In this document: piece after piece, positions 25,106 through 34,124 of the stretch | How positions within the stretch are numbered: the first letter of the stretch is position 1 | Layout of the letters: each line of letters starts with the position of its first letter | Assembly (NCBI GenBank): GCA_963848675.1 | Contig: CAWKEY010000044.1 | Span: 310,001 to 374,000 of the forward strand | Length of the DNA: 64,000 nucleotides | DNA from: CAWKEY01 sp963848675 | Lineage (GTDB): Bacteria; Pseudomonadota; Gammaproteobacteria; Methylococcales; Methylomonadaceae | Direction: 5' to 3' | Translations under genes and position numbers: made by a program | The notes under the pieces: model-generated | The model's database searches: none | Told to the model about the DNA's origin: nothing | Seen by the model: the letters and a program-made list of their open reading frames with translations, nothing else

Positions 25106-26629
25106 ATGAAGCGCTCTTTCATTCACACAAAATCGGCACTCAGCGCCCTAGGCCTGCTGTTGGCCTTGCCCGGTCTGGCAAATGCCGAGGATTATTATCG
25201 TGCAACCAAAGGCTATCGCGTCGAGCCATACAGTGATCCTCCGGCCTATGTGCGCAATTTAAGCCGCACACAATTCGAGCAGTTCCGCGATGTGGAATGG
25301 CTGGATGTGGGGCTGGATTTCCGGACGCGTTATGAGTACCGGGAAAACGATTTGCGGCGCAGACAGGATCCCACCACTGGCGCCACGCTGAATAAATGGC
25401 GTAACGATCCCGATAATCTCTGGTTGTTAAGAACGCGTGCTTATGTCGGGATAAAGGATATTCTCGATCCGCTGCGTTTTGCCGTGGAGTTTGAGGATGC
25501 CCGCAGTTACAACGGCCTGTATGAAAGAACCGATGCCGATATCAACGAATTTGAATTAATTCAGGGCTACGCTGAACTTTATTTCGACGATCTGCTTGGC
25601 AACAACCGGCCCTTAAGTATCCGCGCCGGCCGCCAGGCTTTGGAGTTATTGGATCGGCGTTTGGTCGGCAACAACCAGTTCCGCAATACCACCAATAATT
25701 TTGAAGGCTTCCGGGTTCGCTTTGGCAAAAAGCAAAACAACTGGGATCTGGATACGTTCGCCTTTCAGCCCGTTCAACGCCTGAAATACGACTTCGACCG
25801 GCCCGATGAGGATACCTGGTTTTATGGCGGCGTACTGAGCATCAAGCAATGGTCGGATTTTATTACCATCCAGCCCTACTTCCTCGGCCGCAAGCAAAAT
25901 GGCGATTTGACCAATCCGGTGGTCGCCAATCGCAAGCCGGATATGGATATCTATGCGCCAGGCCTCAGGGTTTACGGTCTGTTTGGAGGCAGCGGCTTTG
26001 ATTTCGATGCCGACATCAACAAGCAGTTTGGCCGCTCCGGATCGATCGCAACCAATAGAGCCAATGTAACCACCCAGGCCTTGCGCCAGCATGATGCCCT
26101 GGCTTACTCGCTGGAGTTGGGCTACTCCATTGATCATGACTGGAAGCCACGGGTCAGTGGGTATTACGGTTACGGCACCGGCGACAAAAACCCCACTGAT
26201 AATAGTAACCAGCGCTTCGATGCTTTTTACGGCTTTAACCAACCCTGGTCGCGCAACGATTATTTCTCCTGGGACAACATTCACGCCCCCAAGGCCCGCC
26301 TGGAATTCACGCCCTACAAGGATGTGCGCATCGATACCGGCTATAACGCCTACTGGCTGGAAAGCGAAACCGATGCCTTCAATAGAGCCAACTTGCGGGA
26401 CAGGACGGGCAAAAGCGGCAACTTCCTCGGGCATGAATTTGACATCCGCATGCGTCACAAAATCAATCCGTATGTTGACTGGAGTTTGAGTTATGCCCGC
26501 TTCGAGCCGGGTGACTTTACCCGCTCATTCGATAAGGGCGACACGGCCAACGGCCCCTTTACGTCAGAAGCCAGCAACTTCTTCTACTTCGAAGTTTCGC
26601 TGAATGCCTTTGGGGACGGCAAGCTTTAA
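25106..26629 (+). CDS. Alginate-export-type outer-membrane porin (AlgE-like)
   Basis: This 507-residue exported beta-barrel has a signal peptide at about 1-27 (..LLALPGLANA). The mature part is full of alternating polar/aromatic strands, e.g. DVGLDFRTRYEYREND, LLRTRAYVGIKDILD, RAGRQALELLDRRLVGNNQFRNT and the long C-terminal region. These match the alginate_exp domain (PF13372). Despite the name, such porins occur in many anion-uptake loci. Its position between yezD and the sulfate transporter suggests it admits sulfate or organosulfur compounds through the outer membrane. The substrate is inferred only from context. Confidence 0.8.
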   Translation: MKRSFIHTKSALSALGLLLALPGLANAEDYYRATKGYRVEPYSDPPAYVRNLSRTQFEQFRDVEWLDVGLDFRTRYEYRENDLRRRQDPTTGATLNKWRNDPDNLWLLRTRAYVGIKDILDPLRFAVEFEDARSYNGLYERTDADINEFELIQGYAELYFDDLLGNNRPLSIRAGRQALELLDRRLVGNNQFRNTTNNFEGFRVRFGKKQNNWDLDTFAFQPVQRLKYDFDRPDEDTWFYGGVLSIKQWSDFITIQPYFLGRKQNGDLTNPVVANRKPDMDIYAPGLRVYGLFGGSGFDFDADINKQFGRSGSIATNRANVTTQALRQHDALAYSLELGYSIDHDWKPRVSGYYGYGTGDKNPTDNSNQRFDAFYGFNQPWSRNDYFSWDNIHAPKARLEFTPYKDVRIDTGYNAYWLESETDAFNRANLRDRTGKSGNFLGHEFDIRMRHKINPYVDWSLSYARFEPGDFTRSFDKGDTANGPFTSEASNFFYFEVSLNAFGDGKL

Positions 26630-26691
26630 ACGTGAGTTAGCAGCTGTAGCCTTAAATCGGCTTTGGCTGTGAATTTGGAATCTGCATGCAA

Positions 26692-26730
26692 TGTGGGAGC
26701 GACGTCGCGATTTAAAAGATCGCTCCCACA
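26692..26730. repeat. REP-like hairpin, 11-bp perfect stem
   Basis: TGTGGGAGCGA (26692-26702) and TCGCTCCCACA (26720-26730) flank a 17-nt loop. This is the GTGGGAGCGA type of extragenic palindrome widespread in gammaproteobacteria. It lies between the porin and sbp. Confidence 0.65.
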
Positions 26731-26839
26731 GGTTTATCTGATTTATCGATAGCAAGTTCGAAATATATCGTTATTACCCATTACTTAAAGTGCTTATCAT
26801 GGGCACAGTTTCAACAAACACTCATTTAAGGAAAAGACC

Positions 26840-27844
26840 ATGAAATTGACCACCCCCTTAAAGTTCCTGTTCTTCAGTCTGGCTTTACTGCTGAGCGGTA
26901 CGGCCCTGGCGGACAGAACCTTGCTAAATGTATCCTACGACCCGACCCGGGAGTTTTATCAGGACTACAACAAGGAATTTATCAAATACTGGAAAGAAAA
27001 AACCGGTGAAGACGTTGCTGTTCAGCAATCCCACGGCGGCGCGGGCAAACAGACCCGCGCGGTGATCGACGGTCTGGAAGCCGATGTGCTGACGCTGGCC
27101 TTGTCTTACGACATCGATCAGATTTCTAAAAAAGCCCGCCTGTTGCCTGCGGAATGGCAAAGCCGTCTGCCCAACAACAGCCTGCCTTACACCTCGACGA
27201 TTGTGTTTTTAGTGCGCAAAGGCAACCCCAAAGCCATTAAAAACTGGGACGACCTGGCCAAAGAAGGCGTCTCGGTGATCACGCCCAACCCCAAGACCTC
27301 CGGCGGTGCACGTTACAACTACCTGGCCGCCTGGGCGTTCGGTGAAAAGACTTACGGCAGCAAGGAAGCCGCCAAGGACTTTGTTAAAAAGCTCTATAAA
27401 AACGTACCGGTGCTGGATTCCGGCGCGCGCGGCTCAACCACCACCTTTATTCAACGCGGTATCGGCGATGTGCTTATCACCTGGGAAAACGAAGCCTTTT
27501 TGGCGCTGAAGGAACAAACCCCCGGTGAGTTTGAGATCGTGGTGCCACCCGTCAGCATCAAGGCCGAAACGCCGGTTGCCGTAGTCGATAAAGTCGCCAA
27601 AAAGACCGGCAATCTGGATCTGGCCGAGGCGTATCTGCAATACCTGTATACCCCGATTGGCCAAAAACTGGCGGCGAAGCATTTTTATCGTCCTTCGAAA
27701 CCCGAATTTGCCGATCCTGAAGACCTGAAACGCTTCCCCAGTCTGGAATTGTTTACGGTGAATGAAAAATTTGGCGGCTGGGCGCAAGCGCAAAAAGAGC
27801 ATTTTGATGATGGCGGCACCTTCGACCAGATCTATGCGCCTTAG
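26840..27844 (+). CDS. sbp: Sulfate/thiosulfate-binding periplasmic protein
   Basis: This 334-residue solute-binding protein has a signal peptide of about 24 residues (ending SGTALA). The mature start is DRTLLNVSYDPTREFYQDYN, the sulfate-binding signature. Ligand-site segments QQSHGGAGKQTRAVIDGLEADV and PNPKTSGGARYNYLAAW are present, followed by DSGARGSTTTFIQRGIGDVLITWENEA. It captures sulfate for the cysTWA transporter encoded directly downstream. Sbp and CysP cannot be separated by eye. Length is normal. Confidence 0.93.
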   Translation: MKLTTPLKFLFFSLALLLSGTALADRTLLNVSYDPTREFYQDYNKEFIKYWKEKTGEDVAVQQSHGGAGKQTRAVIDGLEADVLTLALSYDIDQISKKARLLPAEWQSRLPNNSLPYTSTIVFLVRKGNPKAIKNWDDLAKEGVSVITPNPKTSGGARYNYLAAWAFGEKTYGSKEAAKDFVKKLYKNVPVLDSGARGSTTTFIQRGIGDVLITWENEAFLALKEQTPGEFEIVVPPVSIKAETPVAVVDKVAKKTGNLDLAEAYLQYLYTPIGQKLAAKHFYRPSKPEFADPEDLKRFPSLELFTVNEKFGGWAQAQKEHFDDGGTFDQIYAP

Positions 27845-27850
27845 ACGAAT

Positions 27851-27898
27851 CTAAGGCAGGAGCGACGCCTTCGCGATGGGGCGGCGCTCCTACCTTAG
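27851..27898. repeat. REP-like hairpin inside the sulfate operon
   Basis: CTAAGGCAGGAGCG (27851-27864) and CGCTCCTACCTTAG (27885-27898) pair at 13 of 14 positions. It lies in the 83-nt gap between sbp and cysT. Such hairpins can protect the upstream mRNA from decay, giving more binding protein than permease. The core resembles the repeat at 26692. Confidence 0.6.
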
Positions 27899-27927
27899 GT
27901 CGCTTTTTATTTTTGAAGGTTATTGAT

Positions 27928-28755
27928 ATGCCACAAAGTAACATCATGCCGGGATTTCGCCCGGCCCTTGGTTTTACCCTGTTTTATCTGGGTTTGATCG
28001 TGCTGATACCGCTCAGCGCCATGGTGCTGAAAACCCTGCAACTGAGTTGGGATGAATACTGGGCTATTTTGACCAATCAGCGCGTGCAGGCTTCGTTCCG
28101 TGTCAGTTTTGGCGCGGCATTGATTGCCGCTGTGATAGCCGGGGTGTTCGGCTTTATCATCGCCTGGACACTGGTGCGTTATCCGTTTCCGGGTAAAAAG
28201 CTCTTTGATGCGCTGATCGACTTGCCTTTCGCATTGCCGACAGCGGTAGCCGGTATCGTGCTGGCGACGATCTACGAACCCAAAGGCTGGATCGGTAAGA
28301 TCATTATGGATACCCTGGGCGTCCAAATCGCCTATAAACCCTTGGGGATTGTTGTTGCGTTGATCTTTATCGGCCTGCCATTTGTGGTGCGTACCATTGA
28401 ACCAGTGCTGCAGGAATTCGACACGGCCATGGAAGAAGCCGCCGCCAGTCTGGGCGCCAACCGCCTGCAGGCGTTTTTGAAAGTCATTTTGCCCAATATT
28501 CTGCCCGCCACCATTACCGGGGTTGCGCTGGCTTTTGCCCGGGGCGTCGGCGAGTATGGCTCGGTGATTTTTATTGCCGGCAACATGCCGTATGTCTCGG
28601 AAATCGTACCACTGTTGATTATCACTAAACTGGAGCAATACGATTATAACGGCGCGGCGGCAGTCGGTTTGAGTATGTTGATTTTGTCGTTCCTGTTGCT
28701 GCTGTTGATTAACAGCCTGCAGTGGTGGGTACGCCGCCGCAGCGGACAACTTTAG
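27928..28755 (+). CDS. cysT: Sulfate ABC transporter permease CysT
   Basis: This 275-residue inner-membrane permease has six membrane segments. The cytoplasmic EAA loop lies in DTAMEEAAASLGANRLQAFLKVILPNILP (about 165-193), where the ATPase docks. DLPFALPTAVAGIVLATIY is the typical CysT/ModB segment. ATG 27928 (MPQSNIMPGFRPALG) is used; a TTG 15 nt upstream is the alternative. cysW follows 11 nt later and has a perfect ribosome-binding site. It transports sulfate or thiosulfate. Confidence 0.94.
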   Translation: MPQSNIMPGFRPALGFTLFYLGLIVLIPLSAMVLKTLQLSWDEYWAILTNQRVQASFRVSFGAALIAAVIAGVFGFIIAWTLVRYPFPGKKLFDALIDLPFALPTAVAGIVLATIYEPKGWIGKIIMDTLGVQIAYKPLGIVVALIFIGLPFVVRTIEPVLQEFDTAMEEAAASLGANRLQAFLKVILPNILPATITGVALAFARGVGEYGSVIFIAGNMPYVSEIVPLLIITKLEQYDYNGAAAVGLSMLILSFLLLLLINSLQWWVRRRSGQL

Positions 28756-28766
28756 GAGGTTCACTG

Positions 28767-29645
28767 ATGAATACGATGGCTACTGGTTTTACATTTGAGG
28801 CCAAATCCTTGACGCTAAGCGATCCGGACTGGGTGCGGCATGGCTTGGTCGGGATAACGCTGGCCGTCATTGGCCTGTTTTTGGTGCTGCCGCTGGCGAC
28901 GGTGTTGATCGAAGCCTTTGCCAAAGGCTGGATAGCCTATACCTTCAGTCTGAGTCAGCCCGATACGCTGTCGGCGATCAGCTTGACGCTGCTGGTTGCC
29001 CTGGTCACTGTGCCGGTAACGACTGTCTTTGGCGTTTCCGCGGCCTGGGCGATAGCACGCTTTGAGTTTCGCGGCAAAAGCCTGTTGATTACCCTGATCG
29101 ATCTGCCGTTTTCAGTGTCGCCGGTCATCGCCGGTTTGATTTATGTGCTGATTTTCGGTGCTCAGGGCTGGATCGGGCCGTGGTTGTCCGAACATGACAT
29201 CAAAATCATTTTTGCGGTGCCGGGCATCATTCTGGCGACCATGTTCGTGACTTTCCCGTTCGTCGCCCGTGAACTGATCCCGCTGATGCAGGAAATCGGC
29301 CACGAGGAAGAAGAGGCGGCATTATCGCTGGGCGCCAACGGCTGGCAAACTTTTTTCAAGGTCACCTTGCCCAACATCAAATGGGGCCTGCTGTACGGCG
29401 TACTGTTGTGCAACGCCCGGGCCATGGGCGAGTTCGGCGCCGTCTCGGTAGTATCGGGGCATATCCGCGGACTGACCAACACGCTGCCCTTGCATGTTGA
29501 AGTCAGTTACAACGAGTACGACTTTGTCGGTTCCTTCGCCAGCGCTTCGCTCCTGGCGGCTCTGGCCCTGGTGACCCTGGTAGTCAAAACTTTCCTGGAT
29601 TGGAAGCTAAAACAGGATTTAAAAGCAGGATCTACAGGGATGTAG
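28767..29645 (+). CDS. cysW: Sulfate ABC transporter permease CysW
   Basis: This 292-residue partner permease also has six membrane helices. Its EAA loop is EEEEAALSLGANGWQTFFKVTLPNIKW, and DLPFSVSPVIAGLIYVLIFG mirrors the CysT segment. ATG 28767 was chosen because AGGAGGT lies at 28755-28761, five nt away; an upstream in-frame start would run into cysT. CysT and CysW form the heterodimeric channel. No defects are seen. Confidence 0.94.
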   Translation: MNTMATGFTFEAKSLTLSDPDWVRHGLVGITLAVIGLFLVLPLATVLIEAFAKGWIAYTFSLSQPDTLSAISLTLLVALVTVPVTTVFGVSAAWAIARFEFRGKSLLITLIDLPFSVSPVIAGLIYVLIFGAQGWIGPWLSEHDIKIIFAVPGIILATMFVTFPFVARELIPLMQEIGHEEEEAALSLGANGWQTFFKVTLPNIKWGLLYGVLLCNARAMGEFGAVSVVSGHIRGLTNTLPLHVEVSYNEYDFVGSFASASLLAALALVTLVVKTFLDWKLKQDLKAGSTGM

Positions 29646-29736
29646 CGAATGCAGATATTGCAGGAGCAAATATCTGTCCCATCAGGCCGTTTCGGAATAG
29701 CCTTTTGCATGCAACGATTTGATTGAGAAACCCGTC

Positions 29737-30783
29737 ATGAGCATTACTTTAAATAATATCAGCAAACATTTCGGCACTTTTACGGCGCTGGACAATATTA
29801 ACCTGGAAATTCCCGAAGGCGAACTGGTGGCTTTACTGGGCCCTTCAGGTTGCGGTAAAACCACGTTGCTGCGCATCATTGCCGGACTCGAACAGGCCGA
29901 CCAGGGCGACGTGTTTTTAAAAGGCGACAAGGTCACTGACCAACCGGTTAAAAACCGCCATATCGGTTTCGTTTTTCAACATTATGCGCTGTTCCGGCAC
30001 ATGACTGTGTTTGACAATATTGCCTTTGGCCTAAGAGTCAAGGCGCGCAAGGAACGCCCCAGCGAAGCGTTCATTAAGGACAAAGTTCATTCGCTGTTAA
30101 AACTGGTGCAGCTGGACTGGCTGCATGACCGTTTTCCAGATCAATTGTCCGGCGGTCAGCGTCAGCGTATTGCGCTGGCGCGGGCATTGGCCGTGGAGCC
30201 ATCGGTGCTGTTGCTGGACGAGCCGTTTGGCGCGCTGGACGCCAGCGTCCGCAAGGATTTACGGCAGTGGCTGCGCAATTTGCATCATGAACTGCACGTC
30301 ACCAGCATTTTTGTCACGCATGACCAGGAAGAAGCCATGGAAGTCGCCAGCCAGGTCGTGGTGTTGAATCAGGGCCACATCGAACAGAAGGGCGCGCCTG
30401 ATGATATTTACGACAATCCGGCCAATGCCTTTGTGTCCAAATTCATCGGCCAGACCAACGTCTTGCATCTGCAACACAGCGATGCCGCCTGGCTGAAAAC
30501 CGCCGGCATCATTCTCGATGAGCCCAAGGGAATTGTCGCGCATGTTCGTCCGCACAATATCGACATCGAAAAAGCCGCCAAGGGTTCTAATTCCCCGGTG
30601 ACCTTAAAAGACTGGCAGCATTTGGGCGCAACCATCCGTGTCGAATTGTTCAATCCGCAAATCAACGACACCGCCGGTTCCATTCTGTACGCCGAAATGC
30701 CTAACGAGCGTTTCAAGCAGTTAAAGCTGAGCAAAGGCGACCGGGTTGCCCTGCATATCAAGCATGCGCACTGGTTCAACTGA
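29737..30783 (+). CDS. cysA: Sulfate ABC transporter ATPase CysA
   Basis: This 348-residue ATPase energises sulfate import. Walker A is GPSGCGKT, the signature is LSGGQRQRIALARALA, Walker B is LLLDEPFGALD and the switch His is in FVTHDQEEAME. A C-terminal TOBE-like regulatory domain (about 240-348) is present. ATG 29737 (MSITLNNISKHFG) is the usual family start; an upstream ATG 18 nt away is less likely. The 91-nt gap after cysW is slightly longer than within the rest of the operon. Confidence 0.95.
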   Translation: MSITLNNISKHFGTFTALDNINLEIPEGELVALLGPSGCGKTTLLRIIAGLEQADQGDVFLKGDKVTDQPVKNRHIGFVFQHYALFRHMTVFDNIAFGLRVKARKERPSEAFIKDKVHSLLKLVQLDWLHDRFPDQLSGGQRQRIALARALAVEPSVLLLDEPFGALDASVRKDLRQWLRNLHHELHVTSIFVTHDQEEAMEVASQVVVLNQGHIEQKGAPDDIYDNPANAFVSKFIGQTNVLHLQHSDAAWLKTAGIILDEPKGIVAHVRPHNIDIEKAAKGSNSPVTLKDWQHLGATIRVELFNPQINDTAGSILYAEMPNERFKQLKLSKGDRVALHIKHAHWFN

Positions 30784-30802
30784 TTATAAAAATAATTTAG
30801 CT

Positions 30803-30985
30803 GCGTCATACCGGCATGGACTGCCGGTATCCAGATTACATGGATGTAGCTGTTGCTGTTGCTGTCGCAAGCCTTCCCTGGCGGCTGGGTTCCGGCACAA
30901 ATCTGTCTGGAACATATTTGCATTAACCCAAAGGGCATCAGGCAGGATAGCCTGATGTGAATCCCTGCCGGAACGACGACATTGT
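30803..30985. repeat. Intergenic palindromic repeat region after cysA
   Basis: The gap 30784-31108 holds CGTCATACCGGCATGGAC at 30804, running into TGCCGGTATCCA, a short inverted repeat of a type that recurs in gammaproteobacterial genomes. A second block at 30925-30985 contains GGCAGGATAGCCTG and CCCTGCCGGAACGACG. The two blocks bracket about 90 nt with no reading frame. It looks like a repeat pair or decayed mobile element; borders are approximate. Confidence 0.45.
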
Positions 30986-31108
30986 TGTATCAGCTTTGCT
31001 AGTTCAACCACGAAGGACACGAAGAGCTTCAATAGGTAATATGGATTTCGGCACTTACCTTTTGCGTGAACTATGGTGCAATCGACGCCGGATGATTTGA
31101 TTGAGTAA

Positions 31109-31516
31109 CTGCATCATCACCGGGCCGATATTGCCATCTGCACAGAAAAGCAGGATCAAGGCGAGATTACCCTGGCCCGGCTGGCAGCATTTCCTATTTT
31201 GACCTATTCGACCGGTTTTACCGGCCGGTCCACCATCGAAAAGGCCTTTACAAATGACGGGCAAGAACTCGATATTACCTTGTCGGCCGCGGATTCTGAC
31301 ATCATCAAAACCTATGTCAGACTGGGGCTAGGGGTCGGCATTATCGCTGCTACCTCCTACGAACCGGGTGTCGACAACGATCTGCTGGCGCTGGATTTGT
31401 CGCATCTGATTCCGTCCTCGGTTACTAAATTCGCGTATTTAAAACAGCTCTATCTGCCTACCTATTTACGCTATTTTATCGGCGAGTTAACGGCCAGTAC
31501 GGCGCATATACGATAA
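31109..31516 (+). pseudogene. CysB-like LysR regulator, C-terminal remnant
   Basis: One frame reads RADIAICTEK and then, after an apparent internal deletion, EITLARLAAFPILTYSTGFTGRSTIEKAF and the complete end of a CysB/Cbl effector domain (SDIIKTYVRLGLGVGIIA, SVTKFAYLKQLYLPTYL). The HTH domain and first half of the effector domain are gone, and a stop (31106-31108) precedes it. CysB activates sulfate-assimilation genes with N- or O-acetylserine as inducer. The remnant sits just after the sulfate transporter it would have controlled. Confidence 0.78.
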
Positions 31517-31690
31517 TTCTGCTCGGCGTTATCCAACAGTGATCGCTATTTAAGCCAGCCGGTACGAGCGCAGAGGCAGCCGATATCCAAATGATCTCAC
31601 GAATCGATAGCTTGTTTAAGCCAGTCAGCTAAAATCGAGCGATTGCAAGACTGTAAATCTAATTCATCTACCTACCGGAGACTGACTACC

Positions 31691-32800
31691 GTGAAAATTG
31701 GTCTGATCAAAGAAATCAAAAGCAAAGAAAACCGTGTCGGCCTGACCCCCGAGGGCGTTGCCGCATTAACCGCCAACGGCCAACAGGTCTTTGTCGAACA
31801 GGGCGCCGGACTCGGCTCCGGCTTTAGCGACGATGCCTACCGGCAAGCCGGCGCGGCCATCGTCAGCACGGCGGAAGCCTGGGACAAGGATTTGGTGGTC
31901 AAGGTTAAAGAACCAGTTGAGGCTGAATATGCCTATTTAAAACAGCAAATCGTGTTTACCTATTTCCATCTGGCCGGTGTGCCCTGGGCACTGACCGAAG
32001 CCTTGCTGGCCGGTAAAACCAGTGCGGTCGCCTACGAAACCGTGGAAGATAGCAACGGCCGGCTGCCGCTGCTGGCGCCGATGAGTGCAGTAGCCGGTAA
32101 TATGGCGGTGCAAATGGGCTGTCATTATCTGGCGGCTTACAATGGCGGCAAGGGGGTCATGCTGGGTTCGGTGCTCGGCAGAAGGCATGGCAAGGTGCTG
32201 ATACTCGGTGATGGCGTAGTCGGTTCGCATGCCGCCAGAACCGCAATCGGACTGGGTGCGAACGTGGTCGTCGCCGGACTCCTGCCGGAAAACGGCGGAC
32301 GTCTGCGCCGCGGAATTTCAGAGGACATTGAGTTCATTATTTCCGAACCCGCGGCGATTGCCAGACAGTTGCTGGATACCGATCTGCTGGTCGGCGCGGT
32401 CTTGCTGCACGGTGCCCGCGCCGCACATCTGGTCAGTGCGGCGATGGTTAAAACCATGCAGCCGGGATCGGTGATCGTCGATGTCAGTATCGATCAGGGT
32501 GGCTGCATCGAAACCTCCCGCGCTACCACGCATGAGGCGCCGGTCTACGAGCAGTATGGCGTGATTCATTATTGCGTCAGCAACATGCCGGGCGCGTATC
32601 CGCGTACGGCAACGCTGGCTTTAACCGATGCCACGCTGCCTTATGTGCTGAAATTGGCGAACAAGGGCCTGGCGGCATTAGCAGAGGACCCGGGCTTCGG
32701 CAAAGCCTTGAATACCTATCAAGGCACTATTACCTGCAGGCCGGTAGCGGAGGCATTTGCCGTGCTGGAGCGCTACAAGCCGTTGCCAAAGCAATTTTAG
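31691..32800 (+). CDS. ald: Alanine dehydrogenase
   Basis: This 369-residue NAD-dependent enzyme interconverts alanine with pyruvate and ammonia. It starts at GTG 31691 (MKIGLIKEIKSKENRVGLTP), with CGGAGA about 10 nt upstream. Substrate residues R15 and K74 lie in ENRVGLTP and LVVKVKEP. The nucleotide site is VLILGDGVVGSHAARTAIGLGA, slightly altered from GxGxxG, and the catalytic His is in IVFTYFHLAG. The C-terminal NMPGAYPRTAT loop is intact. In methanotrophs Ald can assimilate ammonium. The family is certain. Confidence 0.94.
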   Translation: MKIGLIKEIKSKENRVGLTPEGVAALTANGQQVFVEQGAGLGSGFSDDAYRQAGAAIVSTAEAWDKDLVVKVKEPVEAEYAYLKQQIVFTYFHLAGVPWALTEALLAGKTSAVAYETVEDSNGRLPLLAPMSAVAGNMAVQMGCHYLAAYNGGKGVMLGSVLGRRHGKVLILGDGVVGSHAARTAIGLGANVVVAGLLPENGGRLRRGISEDIEFIISEPAAIARQLLDTDLLVGAVLLHGARAAHLVSAAMVKTMQPGSVIVDVSIDQGGCIETSRATTHEAPVYEQYGVIHYCVSNMPGAYPRTATLALTDATLPYVLKLANKGLAALAEDPGFGKALNTYQGTITCRPVAEAFAVLERYKPLPKQF

Positions 32801-32853
32801 AATCGCTCCCTGCGTTGAAGTGCTTAGTAATGCGCACGAAATAAGTTGAACAA

Positions 32854-32902
32854 GTGTAGGTGCGAATTTATTCGCACAGTGCGGATGAATCCGCACCTAC
32901 AC
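32854..32902. repeat. REP-like hairpin, 11-bp perfect stem
   Basis: GTGTAGGTGCG (32854-32864) and CGCACCTACAC (32892-32902) flank a loop that itself contains smaller inverted repeats (GCGAATTTATTCGC and GCGGATGAATCCGC). This is a Y-shaped extragenic palindrome of a kind common in gammaproteobacteria. It lies between convergent ald and the YeeE gene and could also terminate both. Confidence 0.65.
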
Positions 32903-32948
32903 AGAAAATTGTTTCTCAGAGTTGCACAAGTTATTTGATACGCGTTCC

Positions 32949-33371
32949 TTAGCGTCCGCGATGCAGGGCATTAAACAGTATAAACCCCGCAAACATTGCC
33001 CCGGCAAAAACATAATTGCCGGGCAAGCCGCTCGTTAAACCGACAATCGCCGGTCCTGGGCAAAGGCCCGACAAGCCCCAGCCAATGCCGAATATCGCCT
33101 CGCCGGCAATCAGCCTGGCATCAATCCCGGCTTTGGCTGTATCGCAAGCCCGCAAGTCATGTTGTTCAGCCGGCTCGGAGGAGGGCCGAACTAAACGTCG
33201 CCAGGTGCCCAAAACCAGCAAGGCGCTGGCCATGACCAGCGCCAGGCTCGGATCCCATGCGCCAGCGACATCCAGAAATGCCAGCACTTTGGTGGGGTTG
33301 ACCATCTGTGCGACGATAAGGCCCAAACCGAAAATCAGGCCGTAGATAAACGCGAAAATATTTTTACTCAT
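32949..33371 (-). CDS. YeeE/YedE family sulfur transporter half (DUF6691 type)
   Basis: This 140-residue membrane protein has four hydrophobic segments. It contains MVNPTKVLAFLDVAGAWDPSL and the family motif GIGWGLSGLCPGPAI with a conserved Cys. YeeE/YedE proteins import thiosulfate or related sulfur species; in this two-gene form each half has one motif. ATG 33371 was chosen because the longer frame from 33503 has no membrane or family character in its extra part and would overlap the next gene. It is the second gene of a pair. Confidence 0.85.
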   Translation of the reverse strand: MSKNIFAFIYGLIFGLGLIVAQMVNPTKVLAFLDVAGAWDPSLALVMASALLVLGTWRRLVRPSSEPAEQHDLRACDTAKAGIDARLIAGEAIFGIGWGLSGLCPGPAIVGLTSGLPGNYVFAGAMFAGFILFNALHRGR

Positions 33372-33382
33372 TGCACCAGCAC

Positions 33383-33799
33383 TCAAATGACGTGACGAAG
33401 CAGATAAACCGTCAATCCGGCGGTAGACATAAAAATCAGCGTCGCCACGATGGAGCGCACGGAAAGCCGCGCGATGCCGCAAACGCCGTGGCCGCTGGTG
33501 CAACCGCCGCCTAGTTGGGTGCCGTAGCCGACCAGCAATCCAGCGACGGCCAGCACCCCAAGCGGCGCGTCGATTTGTACCGGAACCGCACTTACGGTGA
33601 GCCTATACAGCGGCGCGCTGATGATGAGTCCGGCCAGAAACCACAACCGCCAGCTTGTTTCCTCTCCCCAAGGCGGCAAAATTCCAGCGGCAATACCGGA
33701 AATACCGGCGACCCGGTTATGAGTAAAAAGCAGCAACGCCGAAGCCAGTCCGATAAGCGCTCCGCCCGCCAATGCCGATAAAGGGGTAAAGTCTGTCAT
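33383..33799 (-). CDS. YeeE/YedE family sulfur transporter half
   Basis: This 138-residue polytopic protein begins MTDFTPLSALAGGALIGLASALLLF. It has a motif of the form GTQLGGGCTSGHGVCGIARLS, where the Cys residues relay sulfur atoms in the family. It lies 11 nt upstream of its partner, forming a PmpAB-like pair. Both genes adjoin cysK-cysE and fit a thiosulfate or sulfide-compound uptake role. The ion transported is inferred from the family. Confidence 0.87.
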   Translation of the reverse strand: MTDFTPLSALAGGALIGLASALLLFTHNRVAGISGIAAGILPPWGEETSWRLWFLAGLIISAPLYRLTVSAVPVQIDAPLGVLAVAGLLVGYGTQLGGGCTSGHGVCGIARLSVRSIVATLIFMSTAGLTVYLLRHVI

Positions 33800-33833
33800 G
33801 TTTGATGATCTCGTTTAAAAAACGCCTATTGAA

Positions 33834-34115
33834 TCAGAAACGCCGGGGCCATGCCAACTGCAATGAAAATTGCGTCATCGACAGTTCGATGGCTTGACCA
33901 GGGCTTAGTGAGTTGTCGCCGGTTATATGCCACTCCTGCACACCGGGTGCAAGGATATTGAATAAAACCTCTGAACTCTCGATCGGTTGTTTCCCAGCCA
34001 GCCCGGCAGGATTTATCGCGGCGGCTACCGCATCCTGGGAAAAGGCCACGCCGGTGCCGACCATCGCTTTGCTGCGCACGCCGTAACCATGGGCAAAATA
34101 ACCATTAGTGGCTTT
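33834..34115 (-). pseudogene. OmpP1/FadL-type outer-membrane transporter, internally deleted
   Basis: The frame keeps three separate pieces of an OmpP1/FadL porin. They are the N-terminus (ATNGYFAHGYGVRSKAMVG...QDAVAAAINPAGLA), a late segment (EVLFNILAPGVQEWHITG) and the final strand (IELSMTQFSLQLAWPRRF, ending in Phe). Roughly 300 residues between them are missing, and no signal peptide remains. The upstream extension of the open frame (to 34241) overlaps the cysK leader and is not coding. FadL-type porins carry long-chain or aromatic hydrocarbons. The gene is dead. Confidence 0.72.
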
Positions 34116-34124
34116 TGCTGCTGC

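Noticed and set aside
25646..26458. 270-codon minus-strand frame
   Set aside because: Antisense to the porin gene, with no start signal and no recognisable domain.
27907..28764. 285-codon minus-strand frame
   Set aside because: Antisense to cysT; composition is Gln/His-rich shadow sequence, and the plus strand encodes a complete permease.
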